From CAYHBS01 sp964360995 (lineage in GTDB: Bacteria > Patescibacteriota > Minisyncoccia > Ryanbacterales > HO2-45-13), in the NCBI GenBank assembly GCA_964360995.1, contig CAYHYZ010000013.1, positions 1-17,614 of the forward strand: a stretch of 17,614 nucleotides of DNA, written 5' to 3'. Each line of letters opens with the position of its first letter. Positions within the stretch are counted from its first letter, which is position 1. Below, one piece after another: positions 11,906-17,614 of this stretch. The translations under genes were made by a program, and so were the position numbers. The notes below the pieces were generated by a model that saw only the letters and a list, made by a program, of their open reading frames with translations, did no database searches and was not told the origin of the DNA.

Positions 11906-13318
11906 CTAGACCTTTCCTCCTACCAAAGATTCGATATGCTCTCCGAGCGCAAACAACGTCCCTTCATCAAAAGGCTTACCAATCAACTGTACTCCAACTG
12001 GCAGTTCCCCAATTGATCCGCACGGAAGCGAGAGTGCGGGAACGCCCGCAAGATTCACTGGCACTGTGTATACGTCGGAAAGATACATCGTGAGGGGGTC
12101 ATTTGTTTTTTCTCCAAACTTAAACGGAAGAGTTGGTGATGTTGGAGTGAGAATCGCATCCACCGATGCAAACGCGCTTGCAAAGTCGCGCGCTATTAAC
12201 GTGCGTACTTTTTGAGCGCGCCCATAAAACTCATCGTAATATCCACTTGAGAGCACATGCGTGCCAAGAATAATTCGGCGACGTACCTCGCGCCCAAATC
12301 CCTTCGATTTTGCTTCTGCATAATCCCCCGCAAGCGTTCCCGTTGTTTCGTGATATCCGTAGCGCAGTCCATCAAACCGAGCGAGATTTGAAGAAACTTC
12401 TGCGGGCATAATAATGTAATACACCGCAAGTGCGTGCGGAGAATGCGGAAGTGAAATTTCTTTGATAGTGACCCCACTCTTTTTCAGTTTTGCAATGACT
12501 CCCTCAATGGATAGTCGCACCCCTTCTTCCAACCCCTCTCCAAAATATTCACGAGGAATACCCACGGTCCAGCCCGCAGTTTTTGCTTCGCGACCGTGCG
12601 CAGTCACCGAGGTTGCGTCTTTCGGATCTTTCCCACGTATCACCTCAAACAGTGTGCGGGCATCTGCAACAGAATGCGCGAATGGTCCAATTTGATCGAG
12701 CGACGACGCCATCGCAATCAGTCCGGAGCGCGAAACACTTCCATACGTCGGCTTGAGCCCTACTACTCCACAAAATGCTGCGGGCTGACGAATAGATCCT
12801 CCGGTATCTGAGCCGAGTGCTATAGGCACCATGTCTGCCGCCACGGCAGCCGCGGAACCTCCGGAAGATCCCCCGGGTACGCGCGAGGTATCAATAGGAT
12901 TTTTTGTCGCCCCAAATGCAGAATTTTCAGTAGAACTTCCCATGGCAAATTCGTCCATGTTGGTTTTCCCGATAAGCACGGCGCCCGCTGCACGGAGCTT
13001 TTCTACAACAAACGCATCATACGCGGCAACATGATTTTCGAGCATGCGTGACCCTGCAGTGGTAACTGTTCCCGCAACGCACATATTATCTTTAACTGCG
13101 ATGGGGACTCCCGCGAGTGGTAGCAGCTCGTCGCCTTTACGCACACGTTCGTCAACAAGCGCGGCTTCGGCAAGTGCGCGCTCTCGGTCAACAAGTAAAA
13201 ACGCGTGAAGATCTGTATCGCGCTCTTCGATGCGAGAAAGGTATTCTTGCGTCACATCTACCGCCGAGCTACTTCCACTCGACACTTCTGCAACAATATC
13301 GGAAATGTGACGGCGCAT
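11906..13318 (-). CDS. gatA: Asp/Glu-tRNA(Asn/Gln) amidotransferase subunit A
   Basis: 470 aa. Amidase-signature subunit that releases ammonia from glutamine so that GatB can convert Glu-tRNA-Gln or Asp-tRNA-Asn. Catalytic triad seen: K76 (PIAVKDN), cis-Ser S152 (GGSSGGSAAAVA), nucleophile S175 (GSDTGGSIRQPAA); also GVVGLKPTYG and a C-terminal ILTPTSP. All three residues are intact, which favours GatA over a decayed amidase; partner gatC directly upstream confirms it. Start at the ATG at 13318 (MRRHISDIV), one base after the gatC stop; an ATG at 13327 overlapping gatC is also possible. gatB is not in the window and must lie elsewhere. Confidence 0.95.
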   Translation of the reverse strand: MRRHISDIVAEVSSGSSSAVDVTQEYLSRIEERDTDLHAFLLVDRERALAEAALVDERVRKGDELLPLAGVPIAVKDNMCVAGTVTTAGSRMLENHVAAYDAFVVEKLRAAGAVLIGKTNMDEFAMGSSTENSAFGATKNPIDTSRVPGGSSGGSAAAVAADMVPIALGSDTGGSIRQPAAFCGVVGLKPTYGSVSRSGLIAMASSLDQIGPFAHSVADARTLFEVIRGKDPKDATSVTAHGREAKTAGWTVGIPREYFGEGLEEGVRLSIEGVIAKLKKSGVTIKEISLPHSPHALAVYYIIMPAEVSSNLARFDGLRYGYHETTGTLAGDYAEAKSKGFGREVRRRIILGTHVLSSGYYDEFYGRAQKVRTLIARDFASAFASVDAILTPTSPTLPFKFGEKTNDPLTMYLSDVYTVPVNLAGVPALSLPCGSIGELPVGVQLIGKPFDEGTLFALGEHIESLVGGKV

Positions 13319-13319
13319 A

Positions 13320-13616
13320 TTAGACATTGCCAAATACGTTTGGTACTTCGAGTTGATCGTCTTTTCGTTTTGAGAGTTGATCGAGCATGCGCTGCTTGAC
13401 CACTCCATCTGCAGGCACCGCTACGTCAGCGCGCATCACATTTTCGAGCGGTTCAGCATGCGTCATCGGGGGCACTCCTGATACATCGAGTACGTTGAGT
13501 GATTCAGCGTAATGCAAAATACTCCCCGCTTCGCGCGCGAATGCTTCTACTTCGGTGTCAGTCACATTCAGTCGCGCTAGAGACGCTAATTTTTTTATCG
13601 TTTCCGATGAAATCAT
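13320..13616 (-). CDS. gatC: Asp/Glu-tRNA(Asn/Gln) amidotransferase subunit C
   Basis: 98 aa, normal length. Small subunit that wraps around and stabilises the GatA-GatB complex. Seen: TIKKLASLARLNVTDTEVEAF at the N-terminus, LNVLDVSGVPPMTHAEPLEN in the middle (family DVSGVEPTTH-type motif), and MRADVAVP near the end. Start at the ATG at 13616, 15 nt after the ligA stop; gatA begins one base after its TAA, so translation is probably coupled. Confidence 0.95.
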   Translation of the reverse strand: MISSETIKKLASLARLNVTDTEVEAFAREAGSILHYAESLNVLDVSGVPPMTHAEPLENVMRADVAVPADGVVKQRMLDQLSKRKDDQLEVPNVFGNV

Positions 13617-13631
13617 GCGTTGTATCCTACG

Positions 13632-15647
13632 CTATTTGCGCGCTATTTTCAAAAACTCCTCCTCCGTAAGCACTTCCACACCAAGCGCCTGTGCTTTCGC
13701 GAGTTTTGACCCGGAGGCTTCTCCGGAGACTACATATGATGTGGATTTTGAAACACTCTCTGTTGCCGACCCTCCAAGATCTCGCACAAGCTGTTTCGCC
13801 GCGTCTCGTGACATACTGGACAGCTCACCGGTAAACACAAAAGATTTACCCGAAAGCGTTGACCCCGTATGTTGCTGATCTTTTAGAATGTGCACGCCAC
13901 GTGCCAGCATCTGTTCAATGAGCGTGGTGTGTGCGCGTCGCGAAAAATATTCGACGATACTTGCCGCCATTTGCGCACCAACATTTGGCAGCGCTTCAAG
14001 CTCAAGGCGTGAGGCGCTCATAAGCTTTTCAATCGTATGAAAATGCGCCGATACATCTCGTGCGGTCTCCTCACCAACATGCCGAATGCCGAGCGCAACA
14101 ATAAACTTGCTGAGTGGAATCTTTTTTGATTTGTTGATTGCATTTACTACATTTTCTGCAGACTTTTTCCCAAAGCGCTCGAGTTGTGCGAGTTCACCCT
14201 CGGTGAGCTTAAAAATATCTGAAAGATCTCTCATCAGCCCCACGTCGAGTAGTAGATCCACAATTTTCGGACCCATCCCATCAATATCAAATCCGTGTTT
14301 TGATATTGCGTGATACAGAGATTCCCGATGACGTGCGGGACACTTGGTATTGATGCAGCGGTGCTGAACCTCGCCTTCTGGGCGCACAAGCGCCTCCCCG
14401 CAGACAGGACAATCATCCGGCATATGAAATACGTGCGCACTCTTTGGCCGCAGGTCCGTGATGACTGACCTGATATCCGGAATCACATCTCCCGCGCGCC
14501 CCACCGAAACAGTGTCCCCGATACGCACACCGAGTCGCTCAATTTCATCCATATTATGGAGTGTTGCGCGACTCACGAGCACGCCACCAATGCGAATAGG
14601 CTCCAGCACCGCCACCGGCGTTGCCGCTCCCGTACGCCCAATTTGCACCACAATATCTTTGAGCACGGTGACGGCTTCTTCGGGTGGAAACTTATACGCA
14701 ACTGCGCCCCTCGGCGCTCTTCCGACAACGCCCACGCGCTCAAATAACTCGCGGCTGTTGAGTGCGATGACGATGCCATCAATGTGATGTTCAAGGCGTG
14801 CTCTTTTTTTGCCGATCTCGGAAAAATATTCCCCGACTGCGCGCTGAGACGCAAGTGAGCGCGCAGTGCGATCCGTCCGAAAACCAAGCGAAGAAAGTAA
14901 TACATGCTCATCTTTATGCGTTTGCGCCGTATTCCCAACCGCTATTCCATATGCAAAGAAATCGAGCTTTCGGCTGGCAGTAATTTTTGGATCAAGTTGG
15001 CGAAGTGATCCCGCCGCAAGATTACGCGTATTTGCATATTCTTTTTCGCCTGCGGCGCGCTGCGCTGCGTTTACTTCCGCAAACGCTTGTTTGGTCATCA
15101 CCACCTCTCCACGTATTTCAATACGATCAGTAAATACACCAACGCGCTTCTTCCCTTTATATTCCTCAAGTTTTAATGGTACGGACGGAATCGTACGCAC
15201 GTTTTGTGTGACATCTTCGCCAACAGTGCCGTCCCCGCGCGTGGCGGCTCGCACTAACATGCCATCTTCATATAACAGCGAAAGCGCAAGCCCATCAAAT
15301 TTGAGCTCGCCGAAATACTCCGGAGCATCTCCCGCAAGCTTTTCCATGCGTTCGTGCCACACTGCGAATTCTTCCTCCGACATCACGTCAGTGAGTGAAA
15401 GCATGGGACGCTCGTGCGGTACCTTTTGAAATTCACGTACGGGAACGCTTCCCACGCGTTGCGTGGGAGAATCTGGTGTTATCAAATCGGGACGTGCTCG
15501 TTCAATCTCTTCGAGTTTCCGCATCAGCACATCAAAAGCCGCGTCGGTGATTTCCGGCGTGTCGAGCACGTAGTAGAGATATCTGTGTCGCTCAATCGCT
15601 CCTCGTAGCTGTTGAGCTTGTGAACGCACATCACTTCCTTTCGACAT
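13632..15647 (-). CDS. ligA: NAD-dependent DNA ligase
   Basis: 671 aa, full length. Seals nicks during replication and repair, using NAD+. Domains in order: Ia (HRYLYYVLDTPEITDAAFDV), adenylation domain with catalytic K116 in LKFDGLALS, RGEVVM and AAGSLRQLD motifs, OB fold (GRTGAATPVAVLEPIRIGG), four-cysteine zinc finger (CPVC...C-x4-C), helix-hairpin-helix repeats (GIRHVGEETA, LPNVGAQMAASI), and a C-terminal BRCT (FVFTGELSSMSRDAAKQLV). The ATG at 15647 has AGGG just upstream and TATAGT slightly farther, a -10 candidate. First gene of ligA-gatC-gatA. A 7-bp hairpin (15662-15680) lies in front. Confidence 0.97.
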   Translation of the reverse strand: MSKGSDVRSQAQQLRGAIERHRYLYYVLDTPEITDAAFDVLMRKLEEIERARPDLITPDSPTQRVGSVPVREFQKVPHERPMLSLTDVMSEEEFAVWHERMEKLAGDAPEYFGELKFDGLALSLLYEDGMLVRAATRGDGTVGEDVTQNVRTIPSVPLKLEEYKGKKRVGVFTDRIEIRGEVVMTKQAFAEVNAAQRAAGEKEYANTRNLAAGSLRQLDPKITASRKLDFFAYGIAVGNTAQTHKDEHVLLSSLGFRTDRTARSLASQRAVGEYFSEIGKKRARLEHHIDGIVIALNSRELFERVGVVGRAPRGAVAYKFPPEEAVTVLKDIVVQIGRTGAATPVAVLEPIRIGGVLVSRATLHNMDEIERLGVRIGDTVSVGRAGDVIPDIRSVITDLRPKSAHVFHMPDDCPVCGEALVRPEGEVQHRCINTKCPARHRESLYHAISKHGFDIDGMGPKIVDLLLDVGLMRDLSDIFKLTEGELAQLERFGKKSAENVVNAINKSKKIPLSKFIVALGIRHVGEETARDVSAHFHTIEKLMSASRLELEALPNVGAQMAASIVEYFSRRAHTTLIEQMLARGVHILKDQQHTGSTLSGKSFVFTGELSSMSRDAAKQLVRDLGGSATESVSKSTSYVVSGEASGSKLAKAQALGVEVLTEEEFLKIARK

Positions 15648-15709
15648 AACCCTACTATACCGAAATATGAGGGATATTTCTCGCTATCGCGCGCGTCGGA
15701 GATGTCTTG

Positions 15710-16282
15710 CTACGGCAGACGCTCGGTGTAGGTAAACTCCAATGCGCGCTCCACAACGCGGTCGCTGATTGCACAATTCGCCCCCGCACGCACCCTGCCT
15801 CGAGAAAGTATCGTCGTGGTGAGAATATTTGACGAATTTCTATTCTTATTTACAGAAACGTCAACACAGCCACTTGCGGTATTCATGATAAAACTCAATG
15901 TTCTATTATTATTGCTTTGTCCACTCCCCGTAGGAACTATATAAGAAATAATCTGGTTCGCATTCTCTGATCGGTTGCAAACAATATATCTTGGCGAGGG
16001 ACTGGTAGCACTAATAACTCTAGAAAATGCAAGATAGTCAGATTCGATCCCCCCCGTATTTGGGTTATCCCTTCGCGTATCCCAATACCGAGCGCATTCA
16101 AGACCAGTGTTTGCGGCGTAGAATGCCTGAATAGAATCGGACTCCTGTGCGGCAAGGCGAAATTCTGAATATAAAAGAGTAAAAATCCCGGTCGCGAGAC
16201 TAAATGACATGGTCATTGCCAAAAAAGCAATCAGTAGTGTCACTCCAGATTCTCGGCATGTTGTATGATGCGAATGTATCAT
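15710..16282 (-). CDS. PilX-like minor pilin / pilus assembly protein
   Basis: 190 aa. N-terminus ESGVTLLIAFLAMTMSFSLA is a hydrophobic helix with a short charged leader, and QAFYAANTGLECARYWD is the PilX N-domain signature. As in PilX, the +5 Glu of major pilins is missing. The rest is a beta-rich domain with a few cysteines (C114 region and near C169) that could form a disulphide. Start at the ATG at 16282 with AGGA 6 nt upstream. Six nt after the PilW-like gene. Probably primes or decorates a type IV pilus in the cell envelope. Confidence 0.83.
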   Translation of the reverse strand: MIHSHHTTCRESGVTLLIAFLAMTMSFSLATGIFTLLYSEFRLAAQESDSIQAFYAANTGLECARYWDTRRDNPNTGGIESDYLAFSRVISATSPSPRYIVCNRSENANQIISYIVPTGSGQSNNNRTLSFIMNTASGCVDVSVNKNRNSSNILTTTILSRGRVRAGANCAISDRVVERALEFTYTERLP

Positions 16283-16288
16283 ATATTC

Positions 16289-16828
16289 CTACGGTTGTAA
16301 TTTTCTCGGGGTCACCGTTGACTGCAATTGAATTTGCGATTCCACGCCAGCCCTACTTCTCCCCGCCACGCCGTGCACCACAATAGTGACCGTGGGTTGT
16401 AATTGATCCCCCAAAGCGGCATTTTTTAAATAAAAATCAAGTTGCTGAATATAGATACTGCGGTCAGTAACATCCTGAAAACCGGCGGATTCAATATTTT
16501 TCTGAATCTGATTTCCACTGATTTGATATTCCACAAGCTGTCCACTCGTATTGGTGTAACTAAAATGTGTACAGGGGTAATCGTTTGCAGGCACACATGC
16601 GTAATTCGTTCCCGTTCTCATGTCCTTAGACATCGATTCGATGGCAAAGCGCACATTATCAAACGCACTTTGTAATGCCGCAGCTTTGCGCTGTGCGTTT
16701 GTCAGCGTCAGAAGGGTGCCAATCGCAAATGTAGCAACAATTGAGAAAATACCCACAGAAACAATGAGTTCAATCAGTGAAAAACCTGATCGTTTATTTT
16801 TTCCTGCACAGTGTTTTCGGATATTCAT
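16289..16828 (-). CDS. Type IV prepilin-like protein, PilW-like minor pilin
   Basis: 179 aa. Leader of 15 residues (MNIRKHCAGKNKRSG) then FSLIELIVSVGIFSIVATFA: the class III signal with cleavage after Gly, F+1 and E+5. A helix follows (NAQRKAAALQSAFDNVRFAI) and a beta-rich C-terminal domain with one cysteine pair (ACVPANDYPC). Six nt after the PilV-like gene stop. Needs a prepilin peptidase (PilD), which is not in the window. Confidence 0.85.
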   Translation of the reverse strand: MNIRKHCAGKNKRSGFSLIELIVSVGIFSIVATFAIGTLLTLTNAQRKAAALQSAFDNVRFAIESMSKDMRTGTNYACVPANDYPCTHFSYTNTSGQLVEYQISGNQIQKNIESAGFQDVTDRSIYIQQLDFYLKNAALGDQLQPTVTIVVHGVAGRSRAGVESQIQLQSTVTPRKLQP

Positions 16829-16834
16829 ATGCTA

Positions 16835-17611
16835 TTACGGTTGTTGCAAGATGTACGGCAACCAATTATACATGGTGGTTTTTACATCAAGCTGCTTTGG
16901 CTGCCCCGTCTTGTCAGTCCATGTGACCGTAGAGACAACATTTAATTCCTGTAGCTCACTTCCAGAACAATTGGTGGTTTCGGACACTGTCACAAATCTT
17001 TTGAATATTGTCGGTGATGCAGTTGTGCCAACTGGAACTGTTGTCCCCTGCCAGAAGAATTTTTTTTCTTGACCAGATACGCTCCACGTAAGCACTTTTA
17101 TTTCATCATTGGTTGGGGATTTTGTGATTAGTTGGATGCTGGTATTGGACATGGGGTTGATGGCAACAACATAGGTGTTCGTGGCAAGAGGGAGATTGCA
17201 GTCCGGCGGTACAGTCAGAAGGCCGCTATAAAATCTGATCCCCGTCCTATCCGCAGTATTGGAAGTCATCCCAAGTAAATTACTATCACGACGTGCCTGT
17301 ATTGCCTCAATTGCCTCTTGCGCAAGTAGCGAGGCAGTTAATTTATTGCGCGTATAGGATGCCGTTGCAATGCTGTTTGATGCAAGCGTCATGGCCCCGG
17401 TAACACCAACAAGCAAAATCGAAATCGACACCATCGCTTCTATCAGTGTAAATCCCGCACCACTTCCCGTTTTTACGTCCCTAGTGTGAACAAAACGCAC
17501 AAGAGCATTACCGTTGCTTGATGTGTAGCTACTGTTTTGTGGACGAACAGTGGTACGGGGTAACCACGCTCCTCGAGACCGCCGGAATTGAAAGAAAGGA
17601 ATAGTATGCAT
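16835..17611 (-). CDS. Type IV prepilin-like protein, PilV-like minor pilin
   Basis: 258 aa from the ATG at 17611, three bases from the window edge. The prepilin motif GAG/FTLIEAMVSISILLVGVT starts at residue 54, so this start gives a leader of 53 residues, longer than usual. An in-frame GTG at 17500 (VRFVHTRDVKTG) would give a 16-residue leader and is a good alternative; neither has a clear RBS in view. Mature part: LAQEAIEAIQARRDSN helix then a beta-rich domain with single cysteines (PPDCN, TTNCSG). First visible gene of the minor pilin operon. Confidence 0.8.
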   Translation of the reverse strand: MHTIPFFQFRRSRGAWLPRTTVRPQNSSYTSSNGNALVRFVHTRDVKTGSGAGFTLIEAMVSISILLVGVTGAMTLASNSIATASYTRNKLTASLLAQEAIEAIQARRDSNLLGMTSNTADRTGIRFYSGLLTVPPDCNLPLATNTYVVAINPMSNTSIQLITKSPTNDEIKVLTWSVSGQEKKFFWQGTTVPVGTTASPTIFKRFVTVSETTNCSGSELQELNVVSTVTWTDKTGQPKQLDVKTTMYNWLPYILQQP

Positions 17612-17614
17612 ATT

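Noticed and set aside
13327..13408. Longer GatA start inside gatC
   Set aside because: It would overlap gatC by nearly 90 bp; the ATG at 13318 follows the gatC stop and fits the family.
14866..15429. 187-codon plus-strand frame opposite ligA
   Set aside because: It is the antisense shadow of a conserved gene, with low-complexity Ser/Arg/Pro composition and no RBS.
1..17614. CRISPR array or cas genes; alternative genetic code
   Set aside because: No regularly spaced repeats or Cas motifs are seen. TGA ends pheS and no in-frame TGA is needed in any gene, so recoding is not supported.

Overview
The window looks like a piece of a Patescibacteria (CPR), probably Parcubacteria-like, chromosome. 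This is inferred from compact minus-strand operons, shortened housekeeping enzymes, a group I intron in a tRNA, an orphan trpC-like gene, and type IV minor pilins beside core information-processing genes. TGA, TAG and TAA all act as stops, so the standard bacterial code applies. No taxonomic marker gene is present, so the assignment is tentative.

Layout. Positions 1-3840: a tight dus-pheS-pheT operon on the minus strand, with pheT running off the left edge. PheT lacks the usual N-terminal tRNA-binding OB-fold insert. Positions 3800-4210: a cysteine-free ArsR-type regulator flanked by two copies of one 22-bp palindrome, one upstream of its own gene and one upstream of dus. Positions 4326-5804: a secreted fusion of an L,D-transpeptidase with a D,D-carboxypeptidase, two enzymes that act in sequence on peptidoglycan.

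Positions 5862-7850 are the most unusual block. Three tandem, highly diverged paralogues each join an N-terminal zinc-knuckle pair (invariant C-x2-H-x9-C-x2-C core) to a C-terminal domain resembling DnaA domain IV, without any AAA+ domain. Strong hairpin terminators follow the first and third genes. A GIY-YIG protein and a possible small membrane protein follow.

Positions 8500-10020 hold an initiator tRNA-fMet interrupted by a 252-nt group I intron directly after the anticodon, and a divergent gene for an HTH protein with a LAGLIDADG-like motif that could be the intron's homing endonuclease. A degenerate downstream copy of the tRNA 3' end and a tRNA-Met-type (CAU) gene are also there. Positions 10036-11372: an orphan indole-glycerol-phosphate-synthase-like gene, ndk, and a 57-aa coiled-coil gene. 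Positions 11440-11845: tRNA-Asp(GUC) inside a 20-bp inverted repeat, with a second partial copy of a tRNA 3' end and a decayed tRNA-like segment. The two partial copies both begin in the T-loop, as integrase attachment sites in tRNA genes often do.

Positions 11906-15647: ligA-gatC-gatA (NAD-dependent DNA ligase and two subunits of the tRNA amidotransferase; gatB is not in view). Positions 15710-17611: three minor pilin genes (PilV-, PilW- and PilX-like) in one operon. Nearly everything is on the minus strand; only the HTH/LAGLIDADG-like gene and the tRNA(CAU) at 9944 are on the plus strand.
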